This document shows, in pieces, positions 1-6,069 of a stretch of DNA of 21,991 nucleotides (positions within the stretch are counted from its first letter, which is position 1; each line of letters opens with the position of its first letter). A program made the translations under genes and the position numbers. Under the pieces are notes generated by a model. That model had not been told where the DNA came from. It did not search any database and saw only the letters and a program-made list of their open reading frames with translations. Source of the stretch: Bacillota bacterium (GTDB lineage Bacteria > Bacillota > Thermosediminibacteria > Thermosediminibacterales > Thermosediminibacteraceae); contig QGUT01000015.1 in NCBI GenBank assembly GCA_003242255.1, positions 1 to 21,991 on the forward strand, given 5' to 3'.

Positions 1-273
1 TTATAAAAAACAGGCATTGACTTCATAGCCCGCCGTCCGGGGCAGGCCCCGTTCTTCTAAAAAATCCCCGATTCTCCTGGAGAAGTTGGATACCGCCGAA
101 TTCATCACCGTAACTATGAGGATCCTACCGGGCTTGTGCAATCCTTCCTGGATTAAATCTGCCGCCAGGTGGGCAAGCACCGTGGTCTTTCCCGCCCCCG
201 GCACCGCCGGCACTGCGAGCAGGCCGCCCCTGTAGGCCGCCACTTCCCTCTGGCCCGGTCTGAGTTTAATCAT
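1..273 (-). pseudogene. UvrD-like SF1 helicase, N-terminal fragment (truncated)
   Basis: The 90 codons encode the start of a superfamily I UvrD/Rep-type DNA helicase. A Q-motif-like LRPGQ sits at residues 5-9, a Walker A PGAGKTT at about 25-31, and a motif Ia-like segment ILIVTVMNSAVSNF at about 51-64. Such helicases usually run to 600-1200 residues, so motifs II-VI are missing. The frame ends in TAA at bases 1-3, just after GYEVN, where the family normally continues with a Thr-x-His-containing motif. This could be a frameshift, a nonsense mutation or an insertion at the edge. The start is ATG at 273 with a strong upstream SD (GGGGGGAGAGGA) and an 8-base overlap with the preceding gene, so the two were probably translationally coupled. 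The identity of the N-terminal domain is fairly sure. Whether it is a true pseudogene or a contig-edge effect cannot be decided here. Confidence 0.6.
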
Positions 274-2272
274 TTATCCTCTCCCCCCGCTCCTGTATAA
301 TCTCAAAAACCTCCAGCAAAATCCCATCCTGCTCCCAGCCCTGGCTGCTTAGCTTACTGTGGGCAATGTAAATACCCTTCTTGCACTTGCCCAGGAGCCC
401 TCGGATAAGCCTGGCCAGTTTTTCTATCCTGATCCTCTGGTCCAGCCCGTCATCCCAAATTAAGCCCTTCCTCCAGCGCCGGGACAGAACCCAGGGATTT
501 GCCAGCTCTTTGGCTATGCCTAGCATCCAGTGCCTGCTGCCGATGTCCATCCAAAACTGGTACTCCACCTCGGGAATGTTAGGATTTAAGAGGAAGTTCA
601 GGGATGTGGTTAGGATTACTTTGCCCTGATTTAGCGGGGGACGATATAGCATATCGGCCGCCAGGGTCCCCTTCTGGACGAGATCTATAAAGCACATGCC
701 TTTATCCCTGGCACCGCCGTAGTACCTTTCTAAAGCTTTATGTACTTTTGCCGCCGAATCTATTAGCTGCCGCATTGCTAAAAGTTCTTCTTCCTCCGGC
801 GAGAGGGGGGCCAGAAGTTCAGCGAAGATCTGCTGGAAGAGCAGCCGAAGGTCGATATTCTCCTGCCCCTCCCAACGCTTTACCCATTCGTATAATTCGT
901 GGTACTTCTCCGCATTTCGATAGCCAAGCCTCTCTCTCAAGCCCTTTTCCTCATCTATATTGGGCAAATTACTTCCGTTTTTGATTATCTTCTCCGCCAG
1001 GAGCCCGGCGCGAATCGGATCAAGAGCCAGCAAAAGTCCCATACACTGCACCAAGGCGGAATAGTTTAATGGTATCTGCCACTGCCGGCAAATCAGGGCC
1101 GCTAGCGTCACCATGGCCTGGGCAAAGGGCTCATCCAAAAGCCTTTTGGACCGGTTTACCTCGGCAACCTCTATTCCTCTTTCTGCCAGCCGCTGGCTCA
1201 AGTCAAATTCCAGGACCTTATCTACCAAAGGAGAAATCACCGCTATCTCTCCAGGAGAAGTCCCTGCTTTCACGAGATCCGCGATCTTTTCCGCCACCTT
1301 CTCGAGCATAGCACCGCGCAGGTCCTCCATAATCTCGCCCTTTAGCGGTGCTATGCTCTTTACGTTTACCGGATGCCTTCTCAGTATGCCTGCCAAGCAG
1401 TTTGCGAAATTCTCCATCTCCCCCTCTGACCGGGGGTTTTTTAATTCCTTTACGGTGCATAAGGGCAAAATATTTAGCTCTACTCCCTCCGGATAAGCCC
1501 CGAAAAAATCCGTATGGCCGCCAAAGGGGTTGTAACCCATATATACCCCTTTGGCCTTTTTTAAAAAACGCACTATTAGATCTTGGGCCACGGGCACCGT
1601 CTCGTCCAGGTCGTCAACGATCAGGTAATCGTAACTGCTATCCAGCCTTTTCAGGTATTCTTCATCTCTAAACAAAATGTAGGTATATAATTCCACCATG
1701 AGAGAGTAGTCGATGCAGCGCGTCTGAAGGCAGCTTTTTCTAAACCGCTCCATCACCTCTATGGCATCCTGGTATGCCGCTGCTTTTTCTCTGCCTCCCG
1801 CAGCCCCAAGAGAACGCAGTCTATAGAAAGCCTCCTCAAGAACCATTCCCGACACCGCTGCCTGATTCAAATTGTCAAGGAGCTGTATTGCAATCGCATC
1901 GGGCGTAGATCTCACATCCCTAAAACCACCCTGGCTCAACTTCTCTTCCACCAGCTGCATCATGAGGTAATGGGATACTTCCACCGTCATAAAAACCGGC
2001 AGCGCAAAGCGCTGCTTTCCCGGCAGTTTATCTTCCACCATTGGCCAGTAGCTCGTAAGCTGGTCCTGCACAAAACCAAAGTAAGTGTAGACATTTAGCT
2101 TGCCGAGGAAAGGTGCTTTAAGCTCCTTTCTCCACCGCGACACATCTGAAGTGGAGCGAACCAACACCAGGATGCGATCGGAGCTCACACCCTCATTTAT
2201 TAAATCCAAATATTTATTTATTAAGGCAGTGGTTTTCCCACTACATACAGGGCCCGAGTATATCAGGTTCAA
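266..2272 (-). CDS. AddB/UvrD-like P-loop helicase-nuclease family protein
   Basis: This 668-residue protein has an N-terminal Walker A (GPVCSGKTT, residues 7-15), a probable Walker B (YLIVDDLDET, about 216-225), and a C-terminal section with SF1-like features: VILTTSLNFLL, then a Trp-rich stretch around NPWVLSRRW, and SQGWEQDGILL near the end. This pattern resembles the inactivated-helicase (AddB/RecB-like) partner of bacterial recombination or repair helicases. I see no clear PD-(D/E)XK nuclease motif and no 4Fe-4S cysteine set, so AddB itself is unlikely. The start is TTG at 2272, preceded by GGGGGTG about five bases upstream. It overlaps the next helicase gene by 8 bases, which suggests the two proteins act as a pair, probably in DNA end processing (inference). 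A leader hairpin and a weak promoter lie upstream. Confidence 0.6.
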   Translation of the reverse strand: MNLIYSGPVCSGKTTALINKYLDLINEGVSSDRILVLVRSTSDVSRWRKELKAPFLGKLNVYTYFGFVQDQLTSYWPMVEDKLPGKQRFALPVFMTVEVSHYLMMQLVEEKLSQGGFRDVRSTPDAIAIQLLDNLNQAAVSGMVLEEAFYRLRSLGAAGGREKAAAYQDAIEVMERFRKSCLQTRCIDYSLMVELYTYILFRDEEYLKRLDSSYDYLIVDDLDETVPVAQDLIVRFLKKAKGVYMGYNPFGGHTDFFGAYPEGVELNILPLCTVKELKNPRSEGEMENFANCLAGILRRHPVNVKSIAPLKGEIMEDLRGAMLEKVAEKIADLVKAGTSPGEIAVISPLVDKVLEFDLSQRLAERGIEVAEVNRSKRLLDEPFAQAMVTLAALICRQWQIPLNYSALVQCMGLLLALDPIRAGLLAEKIIKNGSNLPNIDEEKGLRERLGYRNAEKYHELYEWVKRWEGQENIDLRLLFQQIFAELLAPLSPEEEELLAMRQLIDSAAKVHKALERYYGGARDKGMCFIDLVQKGTLAADMLYRPPLNQGKVILTTSLNFLLNPNIPEVEYQFWMDIGSRHWMLGIAKELANPWVLSRRWRKGLIWDDGLDQRIRIEKLARLIRGLLGKCKKGIYIAHSKLSSQGWEQDGILLEVFEIIQERGERIND

Positions 2273-2291
2273 AAAGACACCCCCGCAATAA

Positions 2292-2337
2292 AGAAAAATC
2301 CCATAGATTAGGATAGCTGAAATACCTAATCAGGGAT
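2292..2337 (-). terminator. Terminator-like hairpin in the leader of the helicase pair (possible attenuator)
   Basis: On the minus strand an imperfect inverted repeat pairs ATCCC-T-GATTAGG (2337 to 2325) with CCTAATC-TAT-GGGAT (2312 to 2299). This gives 12 base pairs with a small asymmetric internal bulge, followed directly by TTTTTCTTTATT. It lies between the candidate -10 at 2364 and the TTG start at 2272. It therefore reads as an intrinsic terminator in the 5' leader, or as a read-through or attenuation site. The stem is AT-rich, so it may be weak. Confidence 0.45.
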
Positions 2338-2363
2338 ATTTAAAATTTAACGTCCCTCCCTTG

Positions 2364-2391
2364 ATTATACCTTAAAAACTGTGAAGTAGAA
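2364..2391 (-). promoter_or_regulatory. Candidate promoter for the helicase pair
   Basis: A perfect -10 TATAAT lies at 2364-2369 on the minus strand. The -35 region is poor (TTCTAC at a 16-base spacing). It would give a leader of about 85 bases containing the hairpin at 2292-2337. The rest of the gap up to the ispF terminator (2392-2504) holds nothing else I can support. Confidence 0.35.
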
Positions 2392-2504
2392 CACGGAATT
2401 TCGTTCGCCTTTTTAATAGAACCTTCCATGAGGGAAACCCAAAACTATTTCATAAAGGGGGTTCCTTCCCAAAGGGCCCTTGGAAGTTTTAAGCCAAAGA
2501 CAAC

Positions 2505-2535
2505 GAAAAAACCGCCCTCCCACAAAGGGGGCGGT
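2505..2535 (-). terminator. Rho-independent terminator after ispF
   Basis: The minus strand reads ACCGCCC, an 11-base loop region, GGGCGGT, then a run of six T. The stem is 2529-2535 with 2511-2517. It lies about 22 bases past the ispF stop and closes the carD/PIN-TRAM/ispD/ispF cluster. Confidence 0.8.
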
Positions 2536-2556
2536 GAGGTTTTAAATCCTCAAATT

Positions 2557-3030
2557 TTACAGTTTTTCAATCAGACATACGGCCTGGGCTGAAATGCCTT
2601 CACCCCTGCCCTCAAAGCCCATGCCCTCGGTGGTGGTGGCCTTTACGCTCACTCTATCTTTAGAAATCCTCAAGGCTTTGGCTATGTTTTCCCTCATTTT
2701 ATCTATGTAAGGGGAAAGTTTCGGCCTTTCGGCGCAAATTACCGAATCTATATTGAGCACTTCAAAACCTTCGTTTTTGAGGAGTTCTCCTACCCTCTCT
2801 AAGAGGATAATGCTCCGTATGTCCTTGTACTCAGGATCGGTATCCGGAAAATGGACCCCTATATCTCCGAGAGCCGCCGCCCCTAAAAGGGCGTCGTTTA
2901 TGGCGTGCACCAGCACGTCCGCGTCGGAATGGCCCAACAATCCTTTTTCAAAGGGTATCTCAACTCCACCCAGCACCAGCCTTCTTCCAGCAACCAGCCG
3001 GTGGGCGTCGTACCCGATGCCTACTCTCAT
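2557..3030 (-). CDS. ispF: 2-C-methyl-D-erythritol 2,4-cyclodiphosphate synthase (IspF)
   Basis: IspF converts 4-diphosphocytidyl-2-C-methyl-D-erythritol 2-phosphate into the cyclodiphosphate and CMP, the fifth step of the MEP isoprenoid pathway in the cytosol. The signature is complete: GYDAHRL with metal ligands Asp8 and His10, His42 in DVLVHAI, the loop GDIGVHFPDTDPEYK, and the C-terminal KATTTEGMGFEGRGEG. The 157 residues fit the family's usual length. Two adjacent ATG codons (3033 and 3030) are possible starts. The SD GAGGTG is only two bases from the first but five from the second, so 3030 is preferred. It follows ispD with a gap of only 4 bases, so the two are co-transcribed and probably coupled. 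Fused IspDF proteins exist in other bacteria; here they are separate. Confidence 0.96.
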   Translation of the reverse strand: MRVGIGYDAHRLVAGRRLVLGGVEIPFEKGLLGHSDADVLVHAINDALLGAAALGDIGVHFPDTDPEYKDIRSIILLERVGELLKNEGFEVLNIDSVICAERPKLSPYIDKMRENIAKALRISKDRVSVKATTTEGMGFEGRGEGISAQAVCLIEKL

Positions 3031-3034
3031 CATA

Positions 3035-3733
3035 TCACCTCTTGAAATCTCCGTAGCCCATGTTTAAAAAGGCCTCGGCCACTAACATGTCTTCGGGAGT
3101 GGTTATCTTGATGTTTTCATAAGCTCCCTCTATCATCCTCACCGGAAATCCGAGCCTCTCCACCAGGACCGTGTCGTCGGTCCCGTAAAATCCAGCCTTC
3201 CTCGCCTCTTCGTGGGCCCGTAGGATCAAAGAATATTCAAAGGTTTGTGGGGTCTGGATGGCCCAGAGTGTGCTCCGGTCGGGGGTGTTCAGAATAAATC
3301 CGCCGTCCACCACCTTTATGGTATCCTTCACCGGCACTCCCACGCCGACGGCCCTGTATTTTTTTGCAGCTTCGATGCTGGCCAGAATGATCTTTTTTGT
3401 GACGAAGGGGCGCACTCCATCGTGTATAACAACAATATCGGTTTGAGGAGAGCAACTCCTCAAACCGTTGTAAACCGAATCCTGGCGTTCCTTCCCGCCT
3501 TCCACCAGCTTTACTTTTCTGAACCGGTAGGGCTGTAATACCTCCCTCTGGGCGTAGTCCATGTCCGATGGCCCCACCACCAGTATTATCTCTTCGATTT
3601 CCTGCAGGCTTTCAAAAGTGTTCAAGGTGTAGTAGAGAATGGGGCGCCCTCTCAACCTCAAGAACTGCTTGCTCAAAGTGGAATTCATCCGCCTGCCCCT
3701 GCCGCCGGCTGCAATCACCGCTGCAACTTTCAT
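3035..3733 (-). CDS. ispD: 2-C-methyl-D-erythritol 4-phosphate cytidylyltransferase (IspD)
   Basis: IspD joins CTP and MEP to give CDP-ME, the third step of the MEP pathway. Visible motifs are the nucleotide-binding loop AAGGRGRRM near the N-terminus with the downstream Lys of SKQF, GGKERQDSVYNGL, IHDGVRPFV, PVKDTIK, TPQTF, GTDDTVL, and the C-terminal KITTPEDM. All are typical of the family, as is the length (232 residues). A GTG at 3742 is in frame, but it would lie inside the SD region. The ATG at 3733 has GGGGTG at a good distance and gives the classic MKVAAVIAAGG start. It lies 14 bases after the PIN/TRAM gene and just before ispF, in the order seen in Bacillus (yacL-ispD-ispF). Confidence 0.96.
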   Translation of the reverse strand: MKVAAVIAAGGRGRRMNSTLSKQFLRLRGRPILYYTLNTFESLQEIEEIILVVGPSDMDYAQREVLQPYRFRKVKLVEGGKERQDSVYNGLRSCSPQTDIVVIHDGVRPFVTKKIILASIEAAKKYRAVGVGVPVKDTIKVVDGGFILNTPDRSTLWAIQTPQTFEYSLILRAHEEARKAGFYGTDDTVLVERLGFPVRMIEGAYENIKITTPEDMLVAEAFLNMGYGDFKR

Positions 3734-3747
3734 TGTCTTCACCCCAG

Positions 3748-4845
3748 CTACATCGATTTAGGCTTTGCGAAAATCATCCTCCCGGCAGCAGTCTGCAGCA
3801 CGCTCGTCACCATAACCCCTATAGTTTCTCCGATGTGCTTCTTACCCCCATCGACTACGATCATGGTTCCATCGTCCAGGTATGCGACCCCCTGCCCTGC
3901 CTCTTTGCCATCTTTTATAACCTGCACCACCATTTCCTCACCCGGGAGAACTATCGGTTTTACCGCATTGGCCAGTTCGTTGATGTTCAGAACCGGAACT
4001 TTATGGAACTCTGCCACTTTATTCAGGTTAAAATCGTTGGTTATTATCTTGCCGTCGAGAATCTGGGCGAGCTTTACCAGCTTGCTGTCCACTTCGGCGA
4101 TATCGTCGAAATCCTTCTCGCAAATCTGCACTTCGATGTTCATCTCGTTTTTCATCCTGTTCAGAATGTCGAGCCCTCGGCGGCCGCGGTTTCTCTTCAA
4201 AACATCGGATGAGTCGGCTATGTGCCTCAACTCTTCCAGCACGAAGCTCGGCACTATTATCGGCCCTTCAAGAAAGCCGGTCTGACATATGTCGGCGATT
4301 CTGCCGTCTATTATGACGCTGGTATCGAGAATCTTGGGCTTTACTTTATTGGAACTGGCCTGCGAACTGGAAGAGGCGGCATTCATCTTTTTGGGACCCA
4401 CCGGAATCGGGATCAACGCCGACAGCTCTTCCCGCTTTTTGACAGCTACGACAGCGCCGATATAGCCCAGAACCAGATTCGCTACTACTAAAAGGTACGG
4501 TCCCATCAACGGAATGCTGAGAAGCGCTCTGGAAAAAAGGTTCGCTATAATAAGCCCCATTAAAAGTCCCAAAAATCCGTAGAGGATATCCCTCATCGGT
4601 GTTTTCTGGAGCCGATTTTCCATCCATTCCTTAGCCTTGGTTCCCCATGAAAACAGTTTTGGGGTTAGTAAATAAAATATCATTGCGAATATCAAAGAGA
4701 TGATCAATTTGCCAACTACCACGCCGGCCTCACTCAAGGACAAAAGCCCCAGGACCTGGTTCAGATTAAATACTAACAATGAAATTTCATATCCTACGGC
4801 GAGACCCGCAATCGATAGAACAGCTTTAACTATTTTATATATCAT
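3748..4845 (-). CDS. YacL-type membrane PIN/TRAM-domain protein
   Basis: This is a 365-residue membrane protein. About four hydrophobic helices (roughly 7-29, 40-61, 87-110 and 113-136) precede a Ser-rich linker (about 156-166), a PIN nuclease-like domain (about 171-290) and a C-terminal TRAM domain (about 299-360). PIN acidic residues are visible in ILDTSVIIDGR (Asp174), the EEL of VLEELRH, and ITNDFN (Asp271). The PIN fold usually supports Mg-dependent RNase activity and TRAM binds RNA, so a membrane-bound RNA-processing role is plausible, but the substrate is unknown. The ATG at 4845 has a near-perfect SD (AGGAGGTG). Another ATG at 4849 is out of frame and stops after four codons. It starts the ispD-ispF transcript from the promoter at 4911-4939. 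Confidence 0.9.
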   Translation of the reverse strand: MIYKIVKAVLSIAGLAVGYEISLLVFNLNQVLGLLSLSEAGVVVGKLIISLIFAMIFYLLTPKLFSWGTKAKEWMENRLQKTPMRDILYGFLGLLMGLIIANLFSRALLSIPLMGPYLLVVANLVLGYIGAVVAVKKREELSALIPIPVGPKKMNAASSSSQASSNKVKPKILDTSVIIDGRIADICQTGFLEGPIIVPSFVLEELRHIADSSDVLKRNRGRRGLDILNRMKNEMNIEVQICEKDFDDIAEVDSKLVKLAQILDGKIITNDFNLNKVAEFHKVPVLNINELANAVKPIVLPGEEMVVQVIKDGKEAGQGVAYLDDGTMIVVDGGKKHIGETIGVMVTSVLQTAAGRMIFAKPKSM

Positions 4846-4910
4846 CCATTGTCACCTCCTATATAAAGTATTGCCGGTTTTTAGCACTTTTTTTCTTCAT
4901 CCCCACTTTC

Positions 4911-4939
4911 ATTATATAATATAATTTCCTTAGATACAA
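4911..4939 (-). promoter_or_regulatory. Sigma-A-type promoter for the PIN/TRAM-ispD-ispF operon
   Basis: TTGTAT (4934-4939) and a perfect TATAAT (4911-4916) are separated by 17 bases on the minus strand. The -35 matches the consensus at only its first three bases. It lies just past the carD stop, about 65 bases ahead of the PIN/TRAM start, and would allow this operon to be expressed apart from carD. Confidence 0.6.
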
Positions 4940-4949
4940 AAAAACGCCC

Positions 4950-5426
4950 TTACTGTAAAGCTCTCTCGATCAATCGGTGGGCGCTCATCTCATCTATATT
5001 TTTCGATAAGGCAATCTCGCTCGCCAGAATTTGCTTTGCGTTTTCAAACATCCGCCGTTCACCGGTAGAGAGTCCCTTTTCCTTATCCCGCAGTCCCAGA
5101 TTTCTCACCACCTCGGCTACCTGAAAGATATTTCCGCTCTTTATTTTCTCCATATTGGCCCTGTACCTGTGGTTCCAGTTGGCCGGCATTTTGCTCTTCT
5201 CGCCGCGAAGTATCTTTAAGACCTGTTCTATCTCCTCATCGCTCACGACCTGCCGAACGCCTATAGCTTTCACGCTCTTTATGGGAATCATGACTTTCAT
5301 GTTTTTGAAGTGCATCCTCATTACGTAGTATTTTTGCTTTTCCCCCAGAATCTCCTTTTCTTCTATGGCTTCTATTATACCCGCCCCGTGCATGGGATAG
5401 ACGACCTTGTCGCCTATGTTGAACAT
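4950..5426 (-). CDS. carD: CarD/CdnL-family transcription regulator
   Basis: The 158-residue protein opens with FNIGDKVVYPMHGAGIIEAIEEKEI, the Tudor-like RNA-polymerase-interacting domain shared by CarD, CdnL and the transcription-repair coupling factor (about residues 1-65). A C-terminal all-helical DNA-interacting domain follows, including NWNHRYRANMEKI, FQVAEVVRNL and GERRMFENAKQILASEI. CarD proteins bind the RNAP beta subunit and stabilise open promoter complexes, often affecting rRNA promoters. Here that is known of the family, not seen. Start: ATG at 5426 with AGGGGG six bases upstream. It has tandem promoters of its own upstream and is divergent from the plus-strand gene at 5671. I see no convincing terminator before the next gene. 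Confidence 0.93.
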   Translation of the reverse strand: MFNIGDKVVYPMHGAGIIEAIEEKEILGEKQKYYVMRMHFKNMKVMIPIKSVKAIGVRQVVSDEEIEQVLKILRGEKSKMPANWNHRYRANMEKIKSGNIFQVAEVVRNLGLRDKEKGLSTGERRMFENAKQILASEIALSKNIDEMSAHRLIERALQ

Positions 5427-5464
5427 GTCGAAGCCCCCTAAATCAGTGTCCCGACTTGATTAAT

Positions 5465-5493
5465 AAAATAACATAAAATTCCTGAAATGTCAA
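5465..5493 (-). promoter_or_regulatory. carD promoter P2 (proximal)
   Basis: TTGACA at 5488-5493, a 17-base spacer and TATTTT at 5465-5470 on the minus strand. The -35 is perfect and the -10 matches in five of six positions. It lies 12 bases downstream of P1, giving a short leader of about 30 bases. Confidence 0.65.
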
Positions 5494-5504
5494 GTTAAAT
5501 TTTT

Positions 5505-5534
5505 ATTATACTATATATTGTAGAAGAATGTCAA
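5505..5534 (-). promoter_or_regulatory. carD promoter P1 (distal)
   Basis: TTGACA at 5529-5534, an 18-base spacer and TATAAT at 5505-5510 on the minus strand. Both hexamers are perfect sigma-A matches. With P2 it makes tandem promoters for carD. Confidence 0.8.
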
Positions 5535-5608
5535 TTAATTTTTTTGTACTTCTTCACCGACCGCCCCAAAAATATGCTTCGCATTTTTCTCTATATTCTA
5601 ACTTAAGT

Positions 5609-5638
5609 TTGACAAACGCCGGAAGTCATGGATATAAT
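5609..5638 (+). promoter_or_regulatory. Strong sigma-A promoter of the 131-codon plus-strand gene
   Basis: TTGACA at 5609-5614, an 18-base spacer and TATAAT at 5633-5638. Both hexamers are perfect. It lies 32 bases ahead of the ATG at 5671 and points away from carD P1, with about 75 bases between the two -35 elements. Confidence 0.85.
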
Positions 5639-5670
5639 AAGACTTGTAAGAAAAAATAGGGGGAATATAA

Positions 5671-6066
5671 ATGGGAGACTTGACTTATAAAGATTTTCAA
5701 GCTTCGGTCTCTCAGTGCCTCGTAAGGCATAAGAGCATCATAGACGTCCTCACAAAACTGCAGGAGACTGTCAGCCGCATCAACCGGGCCATTGCCAAAT
5801 CGGTGACCGTTTGTGGCTGTCTGGAAATCAACGCCAAAAAACAGCAGATCCCCAGGAACATAAGCCTCCAGGACCTGAGTTCCTACATGGAAACGCACCT
5901 GAAGGGCGAGCTATGCCCCAACTGCCAGGAGATACTGAAGGAAGAATTGGGCAATCATCTCTTTTACCTCGCCGCTCTGTGCAATCTGCTGCATGTAAAC
6001 CTTGAAGATGTACTCGCGGAGGAGAACGAGAAACTCACTACTCTCGGAATCTACAATCTCTCATGA
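5671..6066 (+). CDS. Conserved-looking protein of unknown function, MazG-like C-terminus
   Basis: This 131-residue soluble protein is the only gene on the plus strand. It has a perfect sigma-A promoter and an AGGGGGA SD, so it is very likely real. The N-terminal half is helical (DFQASVSQCLVRHKSIIDVL). The middle has a VCGC motif (Cys48, Cys50) and then CPNC (Cys82, Cys85), which together could form a metal site. The C-terminal part (EELGNHLFYLAALCNLL, then NLEDVLAEENEKL) resembles the MazG-type all-alpha NTP pyrophosphatase helix pair, but an Asn stands where such enzymes have Asp in ELGD. I think I recall similar short proteins next to radA or carD in other Clostridia, but I cannot name a function. 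It converges on radA with only three bases between the stop codons. Confidence 0.8.
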   Translation: MGDLTYKDFQASVSQCLVRHKSIIDVLTKLQETVSRINRAIAKSVTVCGCLEINAKKQQIPRNISLQDLSSYMETHLKGELCPNCQEILKEELGNHLFYLAALCNLLHVNLEDVLAEENEKLTTLGIYNLS

Positions 6067-6069
6067 CTT

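Noticed and set aside
2469..2483. Near-palindrome CCAAAGGGCCCTTGG downstream of ispF
   Set aside because: No T tract follows on either strand and a better terminator lies just upstream at 2505-2535.
3734..3742. GTG at 3742 as the start of ispD
   Set aside because: It lies within the SD region of the ATG at 3733, and the extra MKT is not typical of IspD.
3568..4212. Plus-strand open frame (214 codons) opposite ispD and the PIN/TRAM gene
   Set aside because: It spans two conserved minus-strand genes and encodes a Cys/Pro/Ser-rich sequence with no family.
4835..4849. Tiny ORF from ATG 4849 close to the SD of the PIN/TRAM gene
   Set aside because: It stops after four codons and sits too close to the SD; the ATG at 4845 is in the right frame and spacing.
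4944..4982. GGGCG/CGCCC pair followed by seven T after carD, possible terminator
   Set aside because: Only five pairs with a loop of nearly 30 bases inside the carD coding end; too weak to call.
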